In this document: positions 55,213 to 64,000 of the stretch, piece by piece
Layout of the letters: every line of letters begins with the position of its first letter
Position numbering within the stretch: position 1 is the first letter of the stretch
From: Aeoliella straminimaris
GTDB lineage: Bacteria; Planctomycetota; Planctomycetia; Pirellulales; Lacipirellulaceae
Direction: 5' to 3'
Assembly: GCF_024054565.1 (NCBI RefSeq)
Contig: NZ_JAMXLR010000062.1
Coordinates: 62,001 to 126,000, forward strand
DNA: 64,000 nt
The notes under the pieces: generated by a model
Database searches by the model: none
Seen by the model: only the letters and a program-made list of their open reading frames with translations
Told to the model about the DNA's origin: nothing
Position numbers and translations under genes: made by a program

Positions 55213-56301
55213 TCAACGCGAGAAGTTCGGCCGAGTTCCAATAATCTTACCGTCCGAAACACCGATCATGTACAACATCACGAACTCGTCGATATCTTCG
55301 GAAAGGAACTCAATGTGACCGTCCACAAACGCGGAGTTTACCCCGCCGATATGCAAGCTACGCGGGGCGGCGCTGATGTATCCGCTGGTGCGACTGGCTC
55401 CGTAGGCCGTATTGCACGGCATCTCTTCCAACTGTGCCGCTGCACTGTCCGGGCAATTGTACAGAACATCGGGCAGCGGGCCGTTCGGAACCTGCGTGTA
55501 CCCCAACGAGCGAATGTCTGGTTCTTTGCTTAGCGAGGCAGGGGATGCATCTTCATCTTGGTTGTTGCCATAGTACTCGGGATGAAAATCCATGGAAAGC
55601 AACGTTGCCCCCGACCATGGCAGCAACCACGCCCCCCGCTGATCTCCAACATTTTCACGCGAGCGGACTTCCGAAAGCATCAAGGTCAAGCTCGTCCCAT
55701 CGGTCACCTGCTTGAGTGACATACCGTACAGAGCCATCGGCCCGGAGTTGTGAAGCGAGTCGATGTGGAAGGGGCTCGCGTACGCGGCGTAGCTGCCCTT
55801 GCCAATGGAGGCCGGCTTGGTGCCGTAGCCGCGGGTGGTCGTGAAGACGCGACCGCTGGTCCCGCTGCTGGGACAGATGAGCGTCGCGGGTGGCGAAGCC
55901 AGGACCTCGCTGGGCGCTTCGGTCAGGTGTTTGGTTGGATCGATGGCGTCGTAGGCGACTTGCTGCTCGATGTAGGGCAACAGATCGTAGATCCAGTTTT
56001 GATTGGTCCCATGCCGAAGGTCGATTCGCCAATCGGCCCCGTCGAAGTACATGGCCTCGCTGACCGGTCCAAAGTGCCCCGCAGCGGGCAGCTTCTTCTT
56101 GGCGGAAGCGTAGTTGTGAACGGCCAGCGCCAGTTGCTTTACGTTGTTGGAGCAACTCATCTTCCTGGCAGATTCGCGGGCTTGCTGCACCGCGGGCAGG
56201 AGCAATGAGACCAGCACTCCGATAATGGCAATCACGACCAACAGTTCCACCAAGGTGAACCCCAGGTGCAAGCGACGGTCGGCGGATGAAGTGTAATGCA
56301 T
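55213..56301 (-). CDS. DUF1559 prepilin-like protein
   Basis: A 362-residue protein with [18 protein letters not shown] near residues 13-30, then the DUF1559 signature ([23 protein letters not shown]). Its C-terminal motif is [17 protein letters not shown]. The ATG at 56301 is the likely start; the N-terminus before the pilin motif is short and basic, as usual. It stands alone between the His-rich protein and rseP. This is the fifth DUF1559 protein in the window; the function is unknown. Confidence 0.87.
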   Translation of the reverse strand: MHYTSSADRRLHLGFTLVELLVVIAIIGVLVSLLLPAVQQARESARKMSCSNNVKQLALAVHNYASAKKKLPAAGHFGPVSEAMYFDGADWRIDLRHGTNQNWIYDLLPYIEQQVAYDAIDPTKHLTEAPSEVLASPPATLICPSSGTSGRVFTTTRGYGTKPASIGKGSYAAYASPFHIDSLHNSGPMALYGMSLKQVTDGTSLTLMLSEVRSRENVGDQRGAWLLPWSGATLLSMDFHPEYYGNNQDEDASPASLSKEPDIRSLGYTQVPNGPLPDVLYNCPDSAAAQLEEMPCNTAYGASRTSGYISAAPRSLHIGGVNSAFVDGHIEFLSEDIDEFVMLYMIGVSDGKIIGTRPNFSR

Positions 56302-56485
56302 GACAGGCGCGACACCCGTGGGCGTCGGTTCAAGACTTTAGCACGAAGGCCCCTGCGCAACAGTATAGCCAATCGCTCGCAGTCCGACACGAGTTTGGCA
56401 AGCCAGACACGTCACGAATCGGATTCCCGACGATCGAAATCGTCGTAGGACTCCTGCGACCCAGGTGCTACAGACTCGCCAATAG

Positions 56486-58630
56486 CTACAGATTCCGAGG
56501 GATCAGCCCCAAGTCCAGGCCGAACACGAACAGCATCAGGCAGATGATGAACGCCAGCCCGGCCAGGTTCAGTGCCCCCGCAATCCAGTCGACCGGCGGG
56601 CGGCGGAAGATGCCCTCCCAGGTCAGGAACACCATGTGCCCGCCATCGAGCACGGGAATCGGCAGGAAGTTCACCACCGCCAGGTTGGCGCTGATCAACG
56701 TCAGGAACAGCAGCAGCCGTCCCGGTCCATCCAGGGCCTGCAAATAGCTGGCCTTGGCAATGGTGATCGGGCCACCAAGCAGTCGGGGATCGATCTCGCG
56801 GTTGATAATGCGGTAAAGGAACCGGTAGACGCTGGTCAGCGCATGCTGGGTCTCGGACATAGCCATTGAAACTTGTTCGCCGAAGGTCTTGCCGATGCGA
56901 ATCCGCTCAATCGGCATCAGCGTAATCCCGCGTTGCGGAATATGCGTATCGTTGTCCGTGACGATGTCGACCGATACCTTCAGCTTCTTGGCTTTCTCGC
57001 TTTCGCCACGCAACAGCTCGAGTTCCAGTTTGCTGCCAGGGGGAGTGTCCTGAATGCTGTTGGCCAGGATGAATGCCCAGGCCAGCTTGTCGTCGGTGAG
57101 TTCGAACGGCTCCTTGAACCCGGCGTACTCCTTCTCGTATTCCTTGTCGATCACCAGCTTCACCGTCGACAACCTGTCGCCAGGCTCAATGTCAGCTTCT
57201 GCAGCAGGCGAGCCGGGCACGACGCCAGCTACCTCATTCAGCAAGTAGTAAGCGATGCCGAGCGAAGGGGCCGACGTGGGGCTCTTCTCCGACAGGGGAA
57301 TCTCGTACCAGTCGGCACTGCGGAGCGGTACGTTCAGGGTCTCGGTGGATGCCTTGTTTTCCTTGTCGCTTCCGCGAAGCACGGTAAGTTCGACCGACTC
57401 GCCACTGCGCCCCATCTTGTCGAGGCGTGCGGCCAGCGTCCGCGGGTCCCAGCCAACGGTCGACTCGTCGACCATGCCAACGGGCGTCCCGTTGATGGCG
57501 ACAATCGTGTCGCCGGCCTTCAATCCGGCTTCGGCGGCTGGCGAGTCGTCCTGCACGGCGGTGATAGGTCCCATCTTCATCACCAATCCGACGTACTCGG
57601 CTGGGTTGGCATCGATGGTTACCTCCACCGGCTCTGGCTTGGCGTCCTTGGCCTTCTTGGCTTTGGGCTGCAGCGTGAGGGAAATCGGCTCGGCGGCGGA
57701 CGTCGCCAACTTGCCTTGCAGGTCACGCCAGGTTTCCACAGGCTGGCCATTCACGGCAACGACATGGCTACCGCCGGGAATCTTGTCGCTCACCTTGGCG
57801 GCCGGTGTGAATTTGCGCGTGGGATCCTCGTCGAGCAAATCGAGCGACCACGGATTGCCAATACCGATCTGTGCGAGCTTTCGCTTTCGGGAAGGCTGAA
57901 TGGAGTAGGTCTCGATCTCTCCCGTTTCCGCTTTCTCGATTTCGAACTCCACCGGCTCATCTTCACCGCTAAGCGTCACCTCGCTTTGCAGTTGCTCGAA
58001 CCAAGGATTTTCGATGTTGTCGATCCGCAGAATCACGTCATTGGCGCGCCACCCGGCCTGCCAGGCCGGTGCCCCGGGATCGGTGCTGCCAACGATGCAA
58101 GGAATGCTCGGCACACCAACACGGAACGCGATCAGGGCGAAAATGAAGGCGAAAATCACATTCATTACCACACCAGCAGAGATGATCGCCATCCGCTGCG
58201 GAACGGTCTTGGCGATGTAGCTGCGGGCGTCGACCTGGTGCATCTTGCCGTCGGGACCTTTGATCTCCTTGGTCTCGACGCCTTCGTCGCCGGTCGTCGC
58301 TTCCGATTCGCGAATCTGCTCGGCGCTCATACGGGGGTCGTCGTTCTGCCCCATCATGCGGACGTAGCCACCCAAGGGCAGGATGCCGATGCCGTAGTAA
58401 GTCTCGCCGACCTGCTTGCCAATCTTGTAGCCGCCGATGTCGAAGCCGATCATGAACTTATCGCACTTCACACCGCATGCTTTGGCGACCAGGAAGTGGC
58501 CCAGCTCATGCACAAAGATAATGAATCCCAAGCCCGCCGCAGCAGCCAGGATAGCCAGCGCTCCGGCAAGGTAGCCCGACATATCGCTTGCAGCCAGCAC
58601 CGACGATGCCAGGGTGAAGTCTAAGCACAT
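56486..58630 (-). CDS. rseP: Site-2 zinc metalloprotease RseP, with several PDZ-like domains
   Basis: A 714-residue intramembrane protease, longer than E. coli RseP (450). The first membrane helix carries HELGH (H41-H45) with HFLVAKACGVKCDKF, then GGYVRMMG. The C-terminal helix carries NLAVVNFLPIPVLDGGHMVFL, with the third zinc ligand D. Between them lie about four PDZ-like segments (for example DPGAPAWQAGWRANDVI, DSPAAEAGLKAGDTIVAING, and GSPAAEADIEPGD). It probably cleaves membrane-bound anti-sigma factors in envelope stress. The start is uncertain: the ATG at 58630 overlaps the end of dxr by 10 bases, and a TTG six bases upstream is possible. It is coupled to dxr. Confidence 0.9.
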   Translation of the reverse strand: MCLDFTLASSVLAASDMSGYLAGALAILAAAAGLGFIIFVHELGHFLVAKACGVKCDKFMIGFDIGGYKIGKQVGETYYGIGILPLGGYVRMMGQNDDPRMSAEQIRESEATTGDEGVETKEIKGPDGKMHQVDARSYIAKTVPQRMAIISAGVVMNVIFAFIFALIAFRVGVPSIPCIVGSTDPGAPAWQAGWRANDVILRIDNIENPWFEQLQSEVTLSGEDEPVEFEIEKAETGEIETYSIQPSRKRKLAQIGIGNPWSLDLLDEDPTRKFTPAAKVSDKIPGGSHVVAVNGQPVETWRDLQGKLATSAAEPISLTLQPKAKKAKDAKPEPVEVTIDANPAEYVGLVMKMGPITAVQDDSPAAEAGLKAGDTIVAINGTPVGMVDESTVGWDPRTLAARLDKMGRSGESVELTVLRGSDKENKASTETLNVPLRSADWYEIPLSEKSPTSAPSLGIAYYLLNEVAGVVPGSPAAEADIEPGDRLSTVKLVIDKEYEKEYAGFKEPFELTDDKLAWAFILANSIQDTPPGSKLELELLRGESEKAKKLKVSVDIVTDNDTHIPQRGITLMPIERIRIGKTFGEQVSMAMSETQHALTSVYRFLYRIINREIDPRLLGGPITIAKASYLQALDGPGRLLLFLTLISANLAVVNFLPIPVLDGGHMVFLTWEGIFRRPPVDWIAGALNLAGLAFIICLMLFVFGLDLGLIPRNL

Positions 58631-59811
58631 ACCCAATTCTCAACTTCCCGCCGTGCCCACTGGTCGAGCTCGAGGAGCTCTTTGAGGGTGGGCGATGGAC
58701 TAAAATGATGTGACTCGAGCACGCTGGCGCATGCCGGTACGATTTCGGTAAAATGTAGCTCGCCATCCAAAAACTGGCCGACGGCCGCCTCGTTGGCAGC
58801 GTTCACCACCACGCCGGCGGTGCCTCCTTCGCGAGCCGCCCGGAACCCCAGTTCGAGCGCCGGAAAACGATCGAAGTCCGGCGGCTCAAACTCCAATACC
58901 ATCCGCTGAGTCCAGTCGAGCCGCTCGGCGAGTGCCTCACGGCGGTGCGGATATTCTAAAGCGTACTGGATCGGCAGTCGCATGTCTGGTGGGCTCAGCT
59001 GGGCGATCACCGACCCATCCACGAACTCCACCAGCGAGTGCACTACCGATTGAGGATGAATCATCACCATTAGCCGCTCGGCGGGCAAGTCGAAAAGCCA
59101 GCGGGCTTCGACGATCTCCAGCGCCTTATTCATCAGTGTGGCCGAGTCGATCGTGATCTTCGGACCCATATCCCAGGTGGGATGGGCCAGGGCCTCGTCA
59201 ACGGTCACCTGGCGGAGACCGTCGGCATCCCAGGTGCGGAATGGCCCCCCGCTGGCGGTAAGCACCAGTCGCTCCACCTCGTTGGCGGCGCCGCACTTCA
59301 GGGCCTGGTAGATGGCGCTGTGCTCGCTATCCACGGGCAGCAGCGTCGCGCCTCGCTGCCGAGCGAGCTTTTGAATCTGCGGCCCGGCGGCTACCAGGGC
59401 TTCCTTGTTTGCCAGGGCGACGGTCTTGCCCGCGTCCACGGCGGCCCAAGTGCTCTGGAGCCCGGCCGTGCCGACTATGGCTGCTAGCACCGTGTCGACA
59501 TCTTTGTGGCAGACGGTCTGTTCCAGGGCCTCGGGACCGGTCAGCAGTTCCGTTCCCTTGGGCAGCCTTCGCCAACTCTGCTTCTTGGCGGCCGCCGCGT
59601 CGGTGGCGATCACCCACCGCGGTTTCAGTCGCTTGGCCTGTTCGATGAGGCGATCGAAGCGTTGATGGGCTGACAGGGCAATCGCCTTTAGCCGCCCCTG
59701 GCTGGCTGCTATCACCTCCACGGCGCTGGCCCCTACGCTGCCTGTGGCGCCCAGCACCGCCACGCGTTTCGCATCGCGGGATTCCGTAGTTTCTGCGGTA
59801 GGCGGGGCCAT
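58621..59811 (-). CDS. dxr: 1-deoxy-D-xylulose 5-phosphate reductoisomerase
   Basis: A 396-residue enzyme, matching E. coli Dxr (398). It converts DXP to MEP in isoprenoid synthesis, with NADPH and a divalent metal. The N-terminal Rossmann motif is VAVLGATGSVGASAVEVI. ALANKEALVAAG, LPVDSEHSAIYQAL (metal/substrate region), TASGGPFR, HPTWDMGPKITIDSATLMNKALE and HPQSVVHSLVEF are all present. The start is the ATG at 59811 (MAPPTAETTESRDAK), chosen to fit family length. rseP overlaps its stop, an order also found in other bacteria. Confidence 0.95.
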   Translation of the reverse strand: MAPPTAETTESRDAKRVAVLGATGSVGASAVEVIAASQGRLKAIALSAHQRFDRLIEQAKRLKPRWVIATDAAAAKKQSWRRLPKGTELLTGPEALEQTVCHKDVDTVLAAIVGTAGLQSTWAAVDAGKTVALANKEALVAAGPQIQKLARQRGATLLPVDSEHSAIYQALKCGAANEVERLVLTASGGPFRTWDADGLRQVTVDEALAHPTWDMGPKITIDSATLMNKALEIVEARWLFDLPAERLMVMIHPQSVVHSLVEFVDGSVIAQLSPPDMRLPIQYALEYPHRREALAERLDWTQRMVLEFEPPDFDRFPALELGFRAAREGGTAGVVVNAANEAAVGQFLDGELHFTEIVPACASVLESHHFSPSPTLKELLELDQWARREVENWVCA

Positions 59812-60173
59812 CAGGGAGGTTTCCAGGGCGGTCAACGTCCGGGGCTGAATGTCCAGGTCGTTGTCGCAGTTTAGCCGTTGTGGCGGTTGTGCGGATTGCA
59901 CCACAAGTGGCCGATAAAGCGGGCCGGTGTGGCACTAGTTTGTTTGTTTTAAGCGCTTGGCAAATAGACGGTTACGAAATCGCAGGTCATTCTAGGAAGG
60001 GTGGCTTTTGCGAGCAACCTGGGCAAGTTGCTACCAAAGCTCCAGAGCCCTACCATGAACCATGGGCGGACTCGCTGCGTTAGCTAACAGTAGCTTACGC
60101 TCGGTCCGCGCGCCCCGCTGAACGAGCTCCCAACCGGCTTTTCGCCGCTGACCGCGAGATATTAAGAAGACCT
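59812..60173. other. Divergent intergenic region between dxr and ftsH
   Basis: These 362 bases lie between the minus-strand dxr-rseP pair and the plus-strand ftsH gene and should contain promoters for both. I see no gene and no decisive promoter motif or strong hairpin. Confidence 0.4.
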
Positions 60174-62261
60174 ATGGAAAACCCTTCCGGCCCAAACAAC
60201 CCCGACCGCAAACCAACTGGCCAGGGAGGCGGCAATTTCGTCTGGTACCTGGTAGCAGTGGGCCTCGCCCTGCTGCTGATCGTCGGCATGCTGACCACCG
60301 GCCACCAGGAGCAGATCAGTTGGAGCGATCTGGAAGAGCTGATTGTCGCCAGCAAACCCGTCGAAGACGATGGCTACGAGGCGGACGAGCACCCCAATTG
60401 GATCGAGATCGAGAAGCGCGACGGCGACCAGCTCAAGAAGATCAAACTCTCTGCGCTCTCCGACCTGGTGGTTAGCGACGAAAAAGTCAAAGGCAAGGTC
60501 ACCCGCCAGTTGGTGAGTGTTTCGGGCCGGGAGCTGACCGACGAAGAGAAGAAGGCCGAAACGGTCACCTTCGTTACCTACCGTGTGGCCGACGATGGCC
60601 TGGTGAAGGTATTGCGTGATAACAACTTTGACGACTGGCAAGGCGTACCGCCGGAGAATCCGTTCTTCAGCGTCTACTTGCCATTCTTCCTGGTGATGGC
60701 CCTGTTGGTGGTGCTGTTCATTTTCATGGTCCGCCGACTCGGCGGGGCCGGCTCGCCCATGGCGTTCGGTCGCAGCCGAGGCAAGCTCTACGCCCAGGAA
60801 GACATCGACATCACGTTCGACGACGTGGCCGGAATCGACGAAGCCGTGGACGAACTCCGCGAAGTGGTCGACTTCCTCAAGAACCCCGAACGCTACCAGC
60901 GACTCGGCGGACGCATTCCCAAGGGTGTGCTGCTGGTCGGCCCTCCCGGAACCGGTAAGACGCTGCTCGGCAAGGCCGTGGCGGGCGAGGCGGGCGTGCC
61001 GTTCTTTTCGATCAGTGGTTCCGACTTCGTCGAGATGTTTGTCGGCGTGGGTGCTGCGCGGGTCCGCGACATGTTCCAGCAAGCCGAAGGCCGCGCGCCC
61101 TGCATTATTTTCATCGACGAGCTCGACGCCTTGGGCAAGACCCGTGGCAGCGGCAACCTGGGTGGACACGACGAACGCGAACAAACACTCAACGCCCTGC
61201 TCGTGGAGATGGACGGCTTCGGCACCAATAGCGGGGTAATCGTCATGGGCGCTACAAATCGCCCCGAAACGCTCGACCCTGCCCTGCTGCGTCCCGGTCG
61301 CTTCGATCGCCACGTGCTGGTCGACCGTCCCGACGTGGGTGGTCGCGAAGAGATTCTCGAAGTTCACCTGCAAAAGATCAAAGTCGACGCCGATGTCGAC
61401 GTGAAAGCCCTGGCGGGCATCACTGCCGGTTTCGTTGGAGCCGACCTGGCCAACATGATCAACGAAGCCGCGCTGTTGGCCGCACGCAACGGCAAAGAGC
61501 TTGTCGGTATGGAGGAGTTCAACGAGGCGGTCGAACGCGTGAGCGTTGGCCTCGAAAAACGCAGCCGCATTATCCAGGAAGACGAGAAACTCCGCTTGGC
61601 TTACCACGAAGCGGGTCACGCCCTGGTTGCTTACTCGTTGCCTAACACCGATCCGGTTCATAAGGTCTCGATCATTCCTCGTGGTCTCGGCGCGCTGGGC
61701 TACATGATGCAGCGACCCGAGAATGATCGCTTCATGATGACCCGCGGTCAGTTGGAAAGTGACATTCAGGTTTGCCTCGGCGGAACATTGGCCGAAGAGC
61801 TCGTGTTCGACGACGTCGGCAACGGTGCCACCAGCGACCTGGAGCGAGCCACCGAGTCGGCCCGCAGCATGGTGATGGACTACGGCATGAGCCGCCTGGG
61901 TCGGATCAAGTTCCGCGAAGGCGGTCGTGGCATGTTCCTCGCCGGCAGCGAAGGCCCCGCCACGCGGTACTACAGCGAGCAAACCGCCCGCGAGATCGAC
62001 CAGGAAGTCAAACGTATCATCGACGAGCAACTCGATCGCTCCCGCAGCATCCTCGAGTCGCGCCGCTCGGCTCTCGATGCCGTCGCCAACTCGCTGATCG
62101 AACTGGAAGTGATCGACGGAGCACAACTGCGTGAGATTATCGAGCAGGCGAACCCCAGCCCGCGGATCGTCCCCGGCACCGGCGAGCGCAAACCAACCAC
62201 ACCGTCCTCTCAGTCCCCGCCGGCCAACTCCACCGGCGAAGGCGAGACCGCCGAGGGTTGA
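60174..62261 (+). CDS. ftsH: ATP-dependent membrane zinc protease FtsH
   Basis: A 695-residue AAA+ protease. Membrane helices are at ~22-42 and ~167-187, with a periplasmic domain between. The AAA domain has Walker A GPPGTGKT (256-263), Walker B IIFIDE (311-316) and an SRH region [21 protein letters not shown] (360-380). The protease site is HEAGH (478-482), with a later glutamate/aspartate region supplying the third zinc ligand. The C-terminus (~645-695) is Pro/Ser/Thr-rich. It degrades misfolded membrane proteins and short-lived regulators. The ATG at 60174 fits the family start. Intergenic hairpin repeats follow. Confidence 0.96.
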   Translation: MENPSGPNNPDRKPTGQGGGNFVWYLVAVGLALLLIVGMLTTGHQEQISWSDLEELIVASKPVEDDGYEADEHPNWIEIEKRDGDQLKKIKLSALSDLVVSDEKVKGKVTRQLVSVSGRELTDEEKKAETVTFVTYRVADDGLVKVLRDNNFDDWQGVPPENPFFSVYLPFFLVMALLVVLFIFMVRRLGGAGSPMAFGRSRGKLYAQEDIDITFDDVAGIDEAVDELREVVDFLKNPERYQRLGGRIPKGVLLVGPPGTGKTLLGKAVAGEAGVPFFSISGSDFVEMFVGVGAARVRDMFQQAEGRAPCIIFIDELDALGKTRGSGNLGGHDEREQTLNALLVEMDGFGTNSGVIVMGATNRPETLDPALLRPGRFDRHVLVDRPDVGGREEILEVHLQKIKVDADVDVKALAGITAGFVGADLANMINEAALLAARNGKELVGMEEFNEAVERVSVGLEKRSRIIQEDEKLRLAYHEAGHALVAYSLPNTDPVHKVSIIPRGLGALGYMMQRPENDRFMMTRGQLESDIQVCLGGTLAEELVFDDVGNGATSDLERATESARSMVMDYGMSRLGRIKFREGGRGMFLAGSEGPATRYYSEQTAREIDQEVKRIIDEQLDRSRSILESRRSALDAVANSLIELEVIDGAQLREIIEQANPSPRIVPGTGERKPTTPSSQSPPANSTGEGETAEG

Positions 62262-62866
62262 TGCCCCCATTTGCTCGCCCTGAGCACTAGGAGATTTTTT
62301 GGTCCACCGGGGACAAAACTCACTTTCTGTAACTTGTTGCTTGGCAATGAGTTGTAGTTTTCCCCCGGGGCCCCACCATCGCGCAATCGATCCATGGGAC
62401 CAAAACTCTGCCGAGGGCGCCGCCATGGCTTACCGTAACTCGTTGCGTGGCAACAGGTTGCAAACGTATCCGTGGAGGCAACTCACGGAGTTTTGTCCCT
62501 ACTGTCACGCAGTGGGGACAAAACTTGCCCCGCCGCCGCGCTAAAATCGTCTGCGGGGCCGCCCAACTCCGGCCGCCGTCACAGCACAGTGCATCGCTGC
62601 GCACCGCGCACCTCTCCTATTAAATCCAATCCGGGCGAAAACTCTACGGCGAGTTTTGGACACTCGCGATTTTTGAGCATCGAACAGGACAATGGGGGAC
62701 AGATCTCGCGCGGTCCGCGCGGTACGCCATTCTGTTGCCAGCGACCAATTTCTGGCATCATGACGACTATCGCCCCCGGGACTAAACCTTGCCCAACGGT
62801 CGAATGGACTGCACTGCGGCCGGGCTCCATGTCCCACCCTCTCCTCTAAGTTTGAAGCAACACACG
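62262..62866. repeat. Intergenic array of degenerate GGGACAAAACT hairpin repeats
   Basis: About 600 bases with no supported gene but several copies of a core GGGACAAAACT or its complement: 62309-62320, 62396-62408 (with one inserted C), 62488-62499 (complement) and 62514-62525. A strong hairpin is formed by AGTTTTGTCCCTACTG at 62489-62504 and CAGTGGGGACAAAACT at 62510-62525: 16 pairs including one G-U, and a 5-base loop. Two weaker internal hairpins, GTAACTTGTTGC...GCAATGAGTTG and GTAACTCGTTGC...GCAACAGGTTG, lie at about 62329 and 62435. GAAAACTC...GAGTTTT recurs near 62638-62658. It resembles the block at 50231-50290. The role is unknown. Confidence 0.65.
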
Positions 62867-63955
62867 ATGGTTCAATCGATCCGCTTGCTCGCCCTCATAC
62901 TTGCGCTCCTCGTTAGCCACTCCGCCTCGGCACAGCAGCCGCAAGCGAGCGAATCACCTGGCGCAGAATCTGTTGGCGAAGGTCCGTCCGAGCGTCCAGC
63001 GCCACGGGTCCGCCGCCGTCGTTTCGACCCTCCCGCTGGGCCGCTTCCCCTGGCGGATGTTCGTTTGCGCGACGTCTGCATTCTGGCGGATAAAGAGTCG
63101 CAGACGTACTACATGATCGGCTCACGCGGTCCACGGGTCTGGCAGTACACCAGTCGCGACCTCCGCACCTGGGACGGCCCCGAAGTCATCTACGAGGCGC
63201 CCGACGATGCGTGGGGCGACATCGCCGTGCGGAGCATCTGGGCGCCCGAGCTGCTCGCCTATCGTGGCAATTACTATCTATTCCTCACCTTCGACACGGG
63301 CCACCTGCTGCCCGAGCAGTGGCGCAACTGGCGGCCGCGGGTCACGCGGGGTTCGACGATCCTGAAATCCGATTCGCCCACGGGACCTTTCACCTCGTTC
63401 CAATCTCGCTCCACTCCGCCCACGGATATGATGACGCTCGATGGCACACTGTATGTCGAGGATGGCAAGCCGTACATGGTGTTCTGCCACGAGTGGGTGC
63501 AGATCACGGTGGGCACGATTGAGTACGTACCGCTGGCGGACGACCTTTCCAGGGCGATCGGCGAGCCGGTGCGATTGTTCTCAGCTGATCAGGCACCTTG
63601 GCCCCACCGCGGTGGCGAGGGCGGGTACGTCACCGACGGCCCCTCTTTCTACCGCAGCAAGTCGGGCAAGTTGTTCATGATCTGGTCGAGCTTCGCCGGG
63701 GGCGGATACACCACCGGCCTGGCGATATCCGACTCCGGCAAACTAGCAGGTCCGTGGCGACACCAAGCGGAACCGCTCTACACGGACGATGGCGGCCACG
63801 GATTCCTGTTCACCACCTTGGAGGGGAAATTGATGATGGTGCTGCACTCGCCCAACAACCAACCCGGCGTGACGCGGCCGCGCATTTTCGAACTCGAAGA
63901 CACCGGCGAGACGCTACGGATCGAAAAAGAATTCACCGGCGCCGACCCGTCATAA
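62867..63955 (+). CDS. Secreted glycoside hydrolase family 43-like protein
   Basis: A 362-residue exported protein. A signal peptide (MVQSIRLLALILALLVSHSASA) is followed by a proline/arginine-rich linker to ~55. The five-bladed propeller of GH43/GH117-type enzymes then follows: LADVRLRDVCILADKESQTYYMIGS (first acidic blade), SIWAPELLAYRGNYYLFLTF, TDMMTLDGTLYVEDGKPYMVFCHEW, and VTDGPSFYRSKSGKLFMIWSSF. WAPEL and the D-G-P region carry the acidic residues typical of the family. The substrate is unknown (arabinan, xylan or an agar/sulfated polysaccharide). The ATG at 62867 was chosen from the signal peptide; 26 codons lie upstream in the open frame. Confidence 0.8.
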   Translation: MVQSIRLLALILALLVSHSASAQQPQASESPGAESVGEGPSERPAPRVRRRRFDPPAGPLPLADVRLRDVCILADKESQTYYMIGSRGPRVWQYTSRDLRTWDGPEVIYEAPDDAWGDIAVRSIWAPELLAYRGNYYLFLTFDTGHLLPEQWRNWRPRVTRGSTILKSDSPTGPFTSFQSRSTPPTDMMTLDGTLYVEDGKPYMVFCHEWVQITVGTIEYVPLADDLSRAIGEPVRLFSADQAPWPHRGGEGGYVTDGPSFYRSKSGKLFMIWSSFAGGGYTTGLAISDSGKLAGPWRHQAEPLYTDDGGHGFLFTTLEGKLMMVLHSPNNQPGVTRPRIFELEDTGETLRIEKEFTGADPS

Positions 63956-64000
63956 ATGACCACAGCTGAACCATCCGTCACTCGCCCAAGTCGACGGCCG

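Noticed and set aside
56873-58624. A 583-codon open frame on the plus strand opposite rseP
   Set aside because: Antisense to a clear RseP with HELGH and LDG motifs; the translation has no family pattern.
60162-62426. A 754-codon open frame on the minus strand across the whole ftsH gene
   Set aside because: It is the antisense shadow of a well-supported gene with all FtsH motifs, has no recognisable domain and no ribosome site. Such frames are common opposite long GC-rich genes.
62309-62525. A CRISPR array or a miniature transposon with clear ends
   Set aside because: The GGGACAAAACT copies are unevenly spaced, degenerate and in both orientations. I could not define target-site duplications or terminal repeats.

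Overview
The window reads as chromosomal DNA of a planctomycete, most likely order Pirellulales and plausibly family Lacipirellulaceae (inferred from protein families, not from a marker gene). The signs are five DUF1559 prepilin-like proteins, about eight secreted proteins with a PEP-CTERM sorting tail preceded by dockerin-like 'GDYN.DG.V..ADY..W..N.G' segments, a LEPR-XLL type protein, two planctomycete-style ECF sigma factors with their typical partners (a Ser/Thr kinase with TPRs; a FecR/LamG membrane protein), and a sulfur-activation and sulfotransferase complement.

Layout. 1-623: 5' part of a secreted FG-GAP protein. 1065-6324: ECF sigma, Ser/Thr kinase-TPR, DUF1559 and PEP-CTERM genes, with overlapping starts and stops. 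6325-9980: a decayed mobile region. It holds stacked palindromes, an ArdC-like gene overlapping a clamp-loader-like ATPase gene, the C-terminal tail of a tyrosine integrase, the 3' part of a tRNA-Gly(CCC) gene (a probable attachment-site scar), a frameshifted integrase pseudogene and an IS3-type transposase fragment. 9981-18832: a second ECF sigma module (sigma plus FecR/LamG) between two DUF1559 genes, then three PEP-CTERM genes, two of them tandem duplicates. 19014-22784: a 1256-residue multidomain glucose/sorbosone-dehydrogenase-like surface protein. 22809-26591: a beta-lactamase-like pseudogene, an SLC13 transporter, a zinc-ribbon protein and non-coding DNA.

26592-34042 is the most coherent cluster: a polytopic GT-C-like protein, a UDP-galactopyranose-mutase-like flavoprotein, GtrA, a membrane-anchored arylsulfotransferase-like protein, two small membrane proteins and a PAPS-type sulfotransferase. 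I infer that it makes or exports a sulfated glycan or glycolipid. cysD and a fused cysNC at 51610-54580 would supply PAPS. 34253-37044: an APC permease convergent with glutamate decarboxylase. 37280-50091: secreted and envelope proteins (metallophosphoesterase, CehA-like hydrolase with a natural His tail, two DNRLRE paralogues flanking a matrixin, DUF1559, lipoprotein, GDPD-like enzyme, PGPGW protein). 50805-63955: envelope and housekeeping genes (cysNC, cysD, DUF1559, rseP, dxr, ftsH) and a GH43-like secreted protein.

Intergenic DNA near 50.2 kb and 62.3 kb shares a degenerate hairpin-forming repeat built on GGGACAAAACT and its complement. No exosortase, rRNA, complete tRNA or CRISPR array was seen. 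All functions are assigned by reading motifs; no database search was run.
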